Shown one piece after another: positions 1 to 4,596 of a stretch of DNA of 5,536 nt. The number at the start of each line of letters is the position of its first letter. Positions within the stretch are counted from its first letter, which is position 1. A program made the position numbers and the translations under genes. The notes under the pieces were generated by a model. That model made no database searches and had not been told where the DNA came from. It was given only the letters and a program-made list of their open reading frames with translations. This DNA comes from Candidatus Nesterenkonia stercoripullorum (GTDB taxonomy: Bacteria; Actinomycetota; Actinomycetes; Actinomycetales; Micrococcaceae), in NCBI GenBank assembly GCA_019114115.1, contig DXGD01000147.1, forward strand, positions 1-5,536. Direction: 5' to 3'.

Positions 1-70
1 CCACGGATGCCGCGAACAGTCCCACCGGCCGAGGGAGTCGCCTACGTTTCTCAACATACAGCGTCAGCAC
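1..70 (-). CDS. 5' end of an unidentified leftward gene (partial, start uncertain)
   Basis: Two overlapping frames run open from here to the window edge on the minus strand, behind a strong purine-rich ribosome binding site (GAGAGGAG, 77-70). A GTG at 70-68 opens a frame reading MLTLYVEKRRRLPRPVGLF, a basic stretch followed by the start of a hydrophobic one, as in a signal peptide or membrane anchor; but the binding site abuts this GTG with no spacer. An ATG at 57-55 in another frame reads MLRNVGDSLGRW and has a rather long 12-nt spacer. Third-position GC, counted by hand, is about 65% in the first and 79% in the second, which does not decide it. The protein family cannot be named from about 20 residues. 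That a gene starts here is moderately likely; which frame is open. Confidence 0.35.
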   Translation of the reverse strand, partial: MLTLYVEKRRRLPRPVGLFAASV

Positions 71-239
71 TCCTCTCGCCAGAGTCCTCGGAACCCCTTG
101 ATTCTCACACGAATCACTGGGTGGAGTCTGAGAGGACACTCGATTCCTGAGAGAGCGCGATCGAGCGCTGTATCGAGCGCGACGTTGATCAGCCGGGACA
201 CACTGCTAGGCCTCGTCACACGTGCAGAACCAAGGCCAG
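71..239. other. Intergenic region with short GCGC-rich repeats, probable upstream region of the left-edge gene
   Basis: This stretch is less GC-rich than the flanking genes. An open frame exists on each strand, but neither looks like a known protein and both run through the hairpin at 240-278, so I treat it as non-coding. It contains a 9-bp direct repeat ATCGAGCGC at 160-168 and 172-180 (12-bp period) and an inverted repeat AGCGC-N6-GCGCT at 154-169. These sit 80-110 bp upstream of the candidate left-edge start and could be a regulator site, but they are short. I found no convincing -35/-10 pair. Confidence 0.3.
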
Positions 240-278
240 GAACCACAGGAGGACGTTCCCAGCGGCCTCCTGTGGTTC
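240..278 (-). terminator. Perfect 13-bp hairpin after the M23 peptidase gene
   Basis: The arms GAACCACAGGAGG (240-252) and CCTCCTGTGGTTC (266-278) are exact reverse complements around a 13-nt loop. The hairpin starts 19 nt past the stop codon of the leftward peptidase gene, the usual place for a transcription terminator. Downstream of the stem on the minus strand there is no run of U, only a mildly U-containing CTGGCCTTGGTTCTG, as is common for actinobacterial hairpins. The stem could therefore stop transcription weakly or protect the mRNA 3' end. It may also insulate the left-edge gene from read-through. Confidence 0.5.
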
Positions 279-297
279 GGCGCACCTCGTGCGATAT

Positions 298-909
298 TCA
301 CACGTGGATGATCTCGCCATTGCTTGGCAGTCCGCCGTCGAAGGTCAGCGGTACGGCACGGGCGCGAGCGACGTCGGGATGGTCGATCGCCTGAACGTGC
401 ACGTGGGGCTCGGTGCTGTTGCCGGAATTTCCGCAGCCCGCCAGGACCTCACCCACGTGAACCTGCTGGCCGGGCCGAACCGTGATGCTGCCTCGCCGCA
501 GATGGCAGAGCGCGATCATGATCCCGCTGCGCTCGATCACCACACAGTTCCCAGCCAGGGCCACCCAGCCGGATGCGACTCGGCGGTGCTGGGTCAGTGC
601 GTAATGGATCGAGGGCAGCCCGCGATACGCCGCATGGTCGGGCTCACCCTCGTGCGTGGCGACGACGACGCCGTCGGCCGGCGCGAGGATCGGGCGCCCG
701 AAGCCCGGAAACTTCTCAGCCGGCTCCGGTCGCATGAGCGCTCCGAGGGTGAGCGGCGCGGTGCGTCCATCTTCGGTGACCGGCACGAAGTCGATGGCGT
801 AGGAGGTGGCCAACGCGCGTGTGCAGTGGCTGGGCACCCGGGACGCCGGGCTGTTCTGCACCAGCCAGCTGCCCCTGAACGGGTAGGACATGTCGATGGA
901 CGTTCGCAT
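298..909 (-). CDS. M23-family (LytM/lysostaphin-type) zinc metallopeptidase domain protein
   Basis: The product, 203 residues from the ATG at 909, carries the M23 metal and catalytic pattern. H28 in PSHCT and D40 in SYAIDF are the first two zinc ligands, H136 in ALCHLRRGS is the conserved upstream catalytic histidine, and H169/H171 form the HxH motif in EPHVHVQ, with H171 as the third ligand. Known M23 enzymes cut peptide cross-bridges of peptidoglycan. All catalytic positions are present, so activity is plausible. The region before the domain is short (conserved-looking YPFRGSWLVQNSPA at residues 9-22), and no signal peptide or membrane segment is visible, so export is not explained. Two oddities are the cysteine in SHCT, where I expect glycine, and start uncertainty: ATG 909 has an AGG directly adjacent, and ATG 891 (residue 7) has no evident ribosome binding site. 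Upstream lies a 19-codon ORF that may be coupled to it. The domain call is firm; the target and start are not. Confidence 0.85.
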   Translation of the reverse strand: MRTSIDMSYPFRGSWLVQNSPASRVPSHCTRALATSYAIDFVPVTEDGRTAPLTLGALMRPEPAEKFPGFGRPILAPADGVVVATHEGEPDHAAYRGLPSIHYALTQHRRVASGWVALAGNCVVIERSGIMIALCHLRRGSITVRPGQQVHVGEVLAGCGNSGNSTEPHVHVQAIDHPDVARARAVPLTFDGGLPSNGEIIHV

Positions 910-920
910 CCTGCTAGCAC

Positions 921-980
921 CTACGGCTGCCGTATCGGACCGTCGAGGAGCGGAAAGGGCGTCCGCCGTCGGTACTGCAC
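921..980 (-). CDS. Possible 19-codon leader ORF upstream of the M23 gene
   Basis: A GTG at 980 follows AAGGAG (991-986) with an ideal 5-nt spacer and opens a frame of 19 codons (MQYRRRTPFPLL..., then stop TAG at 923-921). The peptidase ATG at 909 comes 11 nt after that stop. A TATAGT box at 1012-1007 would start the transcript near 1000, so the order is promoter, binding site, mini-ORF, main gene. This binding site is much better than anything in front of the peptidase itself. It could be a translated leader that hands ribosomes on to the peptidase, or the original N-terminus separated by a frameshift (the two frames differ by one base). I do not recognise the peptide. Confidence 0.4.
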   Translation of the reverse strand: MQYRRRTPFPLLDGPIRQP

Positions 981-1000
981 GGGAACTCCTTCCCCCCTGA

Positions 1001-1021
1001 TCACTGACTATAACCGCAGTG
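1001..1021 (-). promoter_or_regulatory. Probable promoter of the M23 gene with an inverted repeat around the -10 box
   Basis: On the minus strand TATAGT (1012-1007) matches the -10 consensus TATAAT at five of six positions. The -35 position 17 nt upstream reads TGGTCT, a weak match. An inverted repeat CACTG-N10-CAGTG (1002-1006 and 1017-1021) is centred on this box, so a protein bound there would block it. The -10 call rests on sequence match and position; the operator is a guess based on 5-bp arms. Confidence 0.4.
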
Positions 1022-1045
1022 CTCGCCTTAGACCACGGGCGTGTG

Positions 1046-1051
1046 TACATT
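1046..1051 (+). promoter_or_regulatory. Probable -10 box for leaderless transcription of the DUF1697 gene
   Basis: TACATT fits the TANNNT form of actinobacterial -10 boxes and lies 7 nt before the ATG at 1059, so transcription would begin at or next to the start codon. There is no purine-rich ribosome binding site in front of that ATG, which agrees with a leaderless mRNA. No good -35 hexamer is visible. Confidence 0.4.
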
Positions 1052-1058
1052 GAACATC

Positions 1059-1589
1059 ATGGACCGGCGGATCGTCTTGGTGCGAGCGGTGAACGTGGGC
1101 GGCACAGCCAAGCTGCCCATGGCGCAGTGGCGCGAGCTGGCCGAGTCCCTCGGAGCATCGGATGTGGCCACCTATATCGCCTCAGGCAACTTGGTCTGCA
1201 CGATCCCAGGGGACCACCACGGATTCGATCGCGCCCTCGAAAGTGCCGTCGAGGAGCGTTTCGGCTTCTTCCGGGAGGTCATCAGCCGCTCACCCCAGCA
1301 GGTCAGCGCGGCCCTGACGAATCACCCGTTCGACGTCGTCGAGCCGAAGTTCTCCTATGTCACCTTCCTCGCCGGGGTGCCCACGGCGGATGCGATCGCC
1401 GCGGCGCGGAAGGTTCCCACGGGCGAGGACCGCTGGGAGGTGGTCGGCGCGGAGATGCATATCCGCTACGCCGAGGGTGCGGGCCGAGCGCAGATGAAGG
1501 ACGCCGCGATCGGGAGAGCACTGGGAGTGGCTGGTACTGCTCGTAATCTCAACACCGTCCGAAAGCTGGTCGAGCTCGCTGCCTGCTAG
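1059..1589 (+). CDS. DUF1697 domain-containing protein
   Basis: The 176-residue product matches the DUF1697 (PF08002) family over its whole length. It has the N-terminal RAVNVGGTAKLPMAQ (residues 9-23), the hallmark TYIASGNLV (38-46), and the C-terminal signature GTARNLNTVRKLVELA (159-174). Family members are small soluble proteins of about this size, found widely in bacteria; to my knowledge no biochemical role is established, so I assign none. I chose the ATG at 1059 because the conserved region begins within a few residues and a -10 box sits 7 nt upstream. An in-frame GTG at 1041 would add six residues but overlaps that box. The gene diverges from the M23 gene across 149 bp and converges on the membrane-protein gene. 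It appears to be transcribed alone. Confidence 0.88.
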   Translation: MDRRIVLVRAVNVGGTAKLPMAQWRELAESLGASDVATYIASGNLVCTIPGDHHGFDRALESAVEERFGFFREVISRSPQQVSAALTNHPFDVVEPKFSYVTFLAGVPTADAIAAARKVPTGEDRWEVVGAEMHIRYAEGAGRAQMKDAAIGRALGVAGTARNLNTVRKLVELAAC

Positions 1590-1632
1590 GGTTTCGGCCC
1601 GCTAAGGTTTCGGTTCGCTGAGGTTTCGCCGC
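1585..1632 (+). repeat. Three tandem 16-bp repeats, each carrying a different stop codon
   Basis: The units are 1585-1600 (GCTAGGGTTTCGGCCC), 1601-1616 (GCTAAGGTTTCGGTTC) and 1617-1632 (GCTGAGGTTTCGCCGC). Neighbouring units agree at 13 and 12 of 16 positions, with GGTTTCG invariant. The first unit contains the TAG stop of the DUF1697 gene; the equivalent positions of the next units are TAA and TGA. Because 16 is one more than a multiple of three, the three stops fall in the three different frames. The array fills most of the gap between the convergent genes. Confidence 0.8.
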
Positions 1633-1659
1633 AGCAGCCGGAGCGATAACGGCAGCGGC
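1628..1659. terminator. Possible imperfect hairpin between convergent genes
   Basis: GCCGC (1628-1632) and GCC (1637-1639) can pair with GGC (1651-1653) and GCGGC (1655-1659), giving 8 G-C pairs with an internal 4/1 loop and an 11-nt apical loop. It lies 5 nt past the stop codon of the leftward membrane-protein gene and 38 nt past the rightward DUF1697 stop, so it could act in both directions. There is no U-tract on either side. The call rests only on pairing and position. Confidence 0.25.
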
Positions 1660-1663
1660 CGTC

Positions 1664-3022
1664 TTACCACTGCGTCGTCCAGATGCACTCGATGGCGATC
1701 GCCGTCGCCATCTGGCTTGCCAGCAGCGGCCGGTGCCACCGTCCGGGGAGCAACGCCGGCAGCACCAGGATCCACAGCGTGAACGGCAGCCAGATCCGCT
1801 CGATCTCGGCTTTGCTCATCCCTGACAGCGTCGCCAGCAGAATCGAAGCCAGCCCCGCGCACCCCAGAGCGGCGACGACGAAGCGTTCCCGGCTCACCCT
1901 GCGGAAGAGCTCCGCCACGCCGCGGGGAAACGCGGCCCATGCCGCCAGGCCCACGCTGAAGGTCCACGCGCCGATATTCGCCCACACCCAGTACCCGAAC
2001 GGCCGGTCGGTCTGGATGCCGTCGTAGTACCGGGTGACCAGCACTGGGAAGGCGTCCCACCACTTGAAGCCGCCCACGGTGAACGCGGCGGCCACGGCGA
2101 GCGCACCGGCCACAGCCCAGGGCAGCGCGGCCCACCTGCGGCCCAGGAAGATCACTGCGAGCGCTAGCACCCCCAGCAGCACCAGCCCGTAGGACATGTA
2201 GACGCACATCCCCAGCAGCAGGCCTGCCCCGATTCCGCAGCCGATCAGACGGGAGCGCCGGGCCGCCGTCGCCGCGAGCGCCAGCAGCGCCAGCCCCCAG
2301 GCGGCGACGGCGGCGAACAGCGCATCACCGGAGACGCCCATCCAGATCGCCGCAGGCGCGGCGACCAGCCAGGGGGCCACTGTGCGGGCCATCTGCTCCG
2401 AGCCGAGGGTCCTCACCGTGACCAGCACGCCCGCCACCGCTGTGCAGCCCAGGGTCATCACGATCATCCCGACGGTGTAGGTGTCTTCGATGCCCATACG
2501 GTGCATCAGGATGAACGGGAGGGTCGCGCCCGGGGGGTGCCCGGCGATGTGGACGGCCCAGTTGTCCTGCACGTCCATCGGGATGCGCTCGATGAACCCG
2601 GAGAGGAACCCCGGGATGGATGTGACGTCCTCTGATCCCCGGAAGTACTCGCTGGGACGGTTGAAGACCTTGCTGATGCTGTGGGTGCCCCCGACATGTC
2701 CCAGCGCTGCAGTCCAGATCCAGGAGCCGATGAAGGCCAGGACGAGAAACGGTCCCCATGTCAGAAGCCTGCTGACGCGCCGCCAGCACAGCAGTCCCAG
2801 CAGCGCCACCGCCACCGGGAACAAGAGGGTGGGTGTGAGCTCGGGTTCCAGGGCCGCTTTAAGGGGCACCCAGTCGTCGAATTCGCTTTTCCCCATCGCG
2901 ACATCGGTTCCCGTAGCGCGTGGCCAGATGATCGCCGTAGCGACCACCACGACGCCGCAGAGGACGCTCAGAAGTGCCGCGTTCCAGGTCAGACGTGAGG
3001 TCCGCGATGCAAGCTTGGCCAT
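1664..3022 (-). CDS. Multi-spanning membrane protein, GT-C glycosyltransferase-like (Rv0541c-like)
   Basis: The 452-residue product has roughly 10-13 hydrophobic segments, including about 15-34, 64-80, 89-107, 183-204, 213-230, 234-253, 263-295, 298-316, 349-366, 380-400, 410-426 and 433-448. The long loop after segment 3 (about 110-180) contains conserved-looking VFNRPSEYF and VHIAGHPPGATLPF. The C-terminal SKAEIERIWLPF (403-414) resembles the acidic/arginine motif seen in GT-C enzymes such as PMT/ArnT relatives. GT-C enzymes move a sugar from a polyprenyl-phosphate donor to an acceptor on the outer face of the membrane; that role here is inference. Size and context (adjacent GT2 and DUF2064 genes) resemble M. 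tuberculosis Rv0541c as I recall it. No typical N-terminal DD/DE catalytic loop is obvious, although EFDDW (47-51) after the first segment could serve. The ATG at 3022 has no ribosome binding site but a -10 box 6 nt upstream, suggesting a leaderless message. Being a membrane protein is certain; the enzyme class is moderate. Confidence 0.8.
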   Translation of the reverse strand: MAKLASRTSRLTWNAALLSVLCGVVVVATAIIWPRATGTDVAMGKSEFDDWVPLKAALEPELTPTLLFPVAVALLGLLCWRRVSRLLTWGPFLVLAFIGSWIWTAALGHVGGTHSISKVFNRPSEYFRGSEDVTSIPGFLSGFIERIPMDVQDNWAVHIAGHPPGATLPFILMHRMGIEDTYTVGMIVMTLGCTAVAGVLVTVRTLGSEQMARTVAPWLVAAPAAIWMGVSGDALFAAVAAWGLALLALAATAARRSRLIGCGIGAGLLLGMCVYMSYGLVLLGVLALAVIFLGRRWAALPWAVAGALAVAAAFTVGGFKWWDAFPVLVTRYYDGIQTDRPFGYWVWANIGAWTFSVGLAAWAAFPRGVAELFRRVSRERFVVAALGCAGLASILLATLSGMSKAEIERIWLPFTLWILVLPALLPGRWHRPLLASQMATAIAIECIWTTQW

Positions 3023-3055
3023 TCAGATATGCTATCCCGCTGGTAGCATCTCATT
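3023..3055. promoter_or_regulatory. 33-bp divergent spacer with two mirrored leaderless -10 boxes
   Basis: TAGCAT occurs at 3044-3049 on the plus strand and again at 3034-3029 on the minus strand, separated by 9 bp. Each box ends exactly 6 nt before an ATG (3056 and 3022), the spacing expected when transcription starts at the A of the start codon. The plus box is preceded by TGG (3041-3043), an extended -10. Neither gene has a ribosome binding site. The boxes also form an imperfect 9-bp inverted repeat (3026-3034 with 3044-3052, one mismatch), so the palindrome could instead be an operator. No clear -35 is visible for either side. Confidence 0.6.
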
Positions 3056-3733
3056 ATGTGCCCGTCCTCATATGACGAATCCGCCTGTGATGTTGTTATT
3101 CCATGCCGTAATGAGGAACTGGCCTTGCCGGGTGTTTTTGCCACGATGCCGGCAGGCATGAACGTGATTGTCGTAGACAATGGGTCTCAGGACGATACTG
3201 CCGCCGTCGCGCGTGACCTGGGAGCCGTCGTGGTGTCTGAGGGTGTGCCGGGGTACGGGGCTGCGGTTCACGCGGGCGTCCTTGCCGCGACCGCGCCGTT
3301 GGTCGCAGTGCTCGACGGCGACGGGTCCATGGACGCAGCAGAGCTTGAGGAGCTGGCCGCCGTCGTCGGCCGCGGTGAAGCCACTATGGCGGTCGGACGG
3401 CGGAGACCGCAGGGGAGAGGTGTCTGGCCGTGGCACGCGCGTGCCGGCACGGCGGCGCTGGCCTGGTCGATCCGGCGCAAGAGCGGATTCGGCGTGCACG
3501 ACCTGGCCCCGATGCGGGTCTGCAGGCGTGAGGATCTGCTCGCCCTGGACGTGCGTGACCGCCGCTTCGGCTACCCGCTGGAACTCATGATCAAGGCCTC
3601 TCGGGCCGGATGGACAGTGCATGAACGGGACATCGTCTATCGGCGACGCGCCCGCGGCACCACATCGAAAGTGTCAGGCTCCGTGGTGGGGACCTGCCGA
3701 ACCCTCGTCGACTTCGCAAAGGTGCTGACATGA
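3056..3733 (+). CDS. Family 2 glycosyltransferase, polyprenyl-phosphate sugar synthase type (Rv0539/DPM1-like)
   Basis: This 225-residue GT-A fold protein has the expected GT2 motifs in order: VVIPCRNEE (13-21), VIVVDNGSQDDT (37-48), the metal- and nucleotide-binding DGDGSMD (87-93; D87 and D89 as the DxD pair), GVHDLAPMRVCRRE (146-159), and the C-terminal YRRRARG...SKVSGSVVGT (195-213). The family includes dolichyl/polyprenyl-phosphate mannose and glucose synthases, which move a sugar from a nucleotide donor to a lipid phosphate on the inner membrane face. There is no transmembrane segment, so it should be a soluble or peripheral enzyme of the short DPM1 type. The sugar cannot be read from the sequence. 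It is the first gene of the operon, overlapping the next by ATGA at 3730-3733. The ATG at 3056 is chosen for its leaderless promoter spacing. Its first 50 codons have lower third-position GC (28/50 by hand count) than a later stretch (37/50), which may keep the mRNA start unfolded. Confidence 0.87.
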   Translation: MCPSSYDESACDVVIPCRNEELALPGVFATMPAGMNVIVVDNGSQDDTAAVARDLGAVVVSEGVPGYGAAVHAGVLAATAPLVAVLDGDGSMDAAELEELAAVVGRGEATMAVGRRRPQGRGVWPWHARAGTAALAWSIRRKSGFGVHDLAPMRVCRREDLLALDVRDRRFGYPLELMIKASRAGWTVHERDIVYRRRARGTTSKVSGSVVGTCRTLVDFAKVLT

Positions 3734-4596
3734 GCGCACAGTTCGCCCATTCGCCGACGCAGCCGCCCACGCTCCTGGTGGTGGCCAAGGCACCGGTATC
3801 CGGACTGGCGAAGTCCCGACTGGGCGCCACGATCGGCCATGAGCTGGCTGCGCGCATCGCGGCAGCCGCGCTCCTGGACACACTGCAGACGGCGCAGGAG
3901 CTGGGGTGGCCCGTTGTCGTGGCGATGACTGGTGAGCTGAACGAGGCGGAGCGGGGCGAGGAGCTCGCCGTCGAACTGGCCAAGCACACTGTGGTGGACC
4001 AGCGCGGGGAGGACTTCGCGACCCGGCTGGTCGCCGCTCATCATGATGCGGCCCGCCATGGTGGTGTGCGCAGTGTCGACTCCCGCCGCGACCCCCGCCG
4101 CGACTCCGGCCGCGATGACGGACTCACCCAGGATGCCGCCGGCGGCGTCGTCCAGATCGGTATGGACACTCCGCAGGTCACCGTCGAGCAGCTGCGAGCC
4201 GCCGGCGCTGCACTGGCGGATCACGACGCGGCCTTGGGCCCAGCCGAGGACGGGGGGTGGTGGGTCCTGGCCGTCAGGGAGCCGCACTGGTCAACGTGCC
4301 TGAAGCAGGTCCCCATGTCCACTCCCGATACCGGCGCGCACACTCACGCGGCACTGACAGCGGCCGGCGCCGACGTCGGCCAGGTGGCAGTAGTGGCCGA
4401 CGTCGATACCTGGGCCGATGCGAAAGCCGTCGCCGCGCTCATCCCGGAGAGCCGGTTCGCCGCCGAAGTCACCCGGGTCTCCAGCAGGGACCACTTCCGG
4501 GATCCGACCCAGGAAGGGCTCCGGAACCGCCCGGGCGATGGCGCTGCGAACAGTGGCGACCTCCACGCCGTCGATCATATGAGGACAGGCTCGTGA
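3730..4596 (+). CDS. DUF2064 / TIGR04282-type glycosyl- or nucleotidyltransferase-like protein (Rv0540-like)
   Basis: The 288-residue product has the motifs of the DUF2064 (PF09837) family, which has a GT-A/nucleotidyltransferase-type fold: VVAKAPVSGLAKSRL (17-31, nucleotide-binding loop), DQRGEDFATRL (90-100), VQIGMDTPQV (141-150, metal-binding position), DAALGPAEDGGWWVLAV (166-182) and DVDTWADA (224-231). It probably makes or uses a nucleotide-activated sugar for the adjacent GT2 enzyme; no reaction is proven for the family to my knowledge. Two additions set it apart from the usual roughly 200-230 residues: a charged insert (about 110-138) made partly of SRRD, PRRD and SGRD repeats, placed just before the metal-binding motif, and a polar tail of about 45 residues from 244 onward. 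The start is the ATG overlapping the GT2 stop, with AAAGG at 3718-3722 as ribosome binding site. Its own stop overlaps the methyltransferase GTG. Translational coupling on both sides is likely. Confidence 0.82.
   Translation: MSAQFAHSPTQPPTLLVVAKAPVSGLAKSRLGATIGHELAARIAAAALLDTLQTAQELGWPVVVAMTGELNEAERGEELAVELAKHTVVDQRGEDFATRLVAAHHDAARHGGVRSVDSRRDPRRDSGRDDGLTQDAAGGVVQIGMDTPQVTVEQLRAAGAALADHDAALGPAEDGGWWVLAVREPHWSTCLKQVPMSTPDTGAHTHAALTAAGADVGQVAVVADVDTWADAKAVAALIPESRFAAEVTRVSSRDHFRDPTQEGLRNRPGDGAANSGDLHAVDHMRTGS
4082..4117 (+). repeat. Three 12-bp tandem repeats inside the DUF2064 gene
   Basis: The units CCCGCCGCGACC (4082-4093), CCCGCCGCGACT (4094-4105) and CCGGCCGCGATG (4106-4117) differ at one position between the first two and at three positions between the first and third. 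They encode four-residue steps SRRD, PRRD, SGRD. A unit length divisible by three leaves the frame intact if copies are gained or lost. Confidence 0.7.

Noticed and set aside
64..285. Leftward 73-codon open frame between the peptidase and the left edge
   Set aside because: It runs straight through the 13-bp hairpin, has no family resemblance, and ends exactly where the ribosome binding site of the left-edge gene is; better read as intergenic.
289..1053. Long rightward open frame (254 codons) opposite the M23 gene
   Set aside because: The reverse strand encodes clear M23 motifs with correctly spaced histidines and aspartate; the rightward frame shows no recognisable domain and is an antisense shadow typical of high-GC DNA.
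1585..1632. CRISPR-like reading of the tandem repeat
   Set aside because: The units are only 16 bp, directly adjacent with no spacers, and no cas gene is nearby.
1602..2207. Leftward 201-codon frame inside the membrane-protein gene
   Set aside because: It is an arginine/glycine/alanine-rich out-of-frame reading of the same strand as the membrane protein, whose hydrophobic segments and motifs are coherent.
2481..3161. Rightward 226-codon frame across the divergent spacer
   Set aside because: It is antisense to the membrane-protein gene and overlaps the GT2 start in another frame, with no recognisable motif; the two flanking genes explain the region.
3637..4287. Leftward 216-codon frame opposite the DUF2064 gene
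   Set aside because: It is antisense to a protein with clear DUF2064 motifs and has low-complexity stretches produced by the repeat on the other strand.
4257..4592. In-frame upstream extension of the methyltransferase to 4257
   Set aside because: The extra 112 residues are arginine- and glycine-rich, overlap the DUF2064 gene, and have no counterpart in methyltransferases; the GTG at 4593 has a ribosome binding site and a GTGA overlap.
3730..4596. Assignment of the DUF2064 gene to CofC (2-phospholactate guanylyltransferase) or to arsenosugar synthesis
   Set aside because: The fold and some motifs are shared, but no F420 or arsenic gene is in the window, and the GT2/GT-C neighbourhood points elsewhere; the family-level name is safer.
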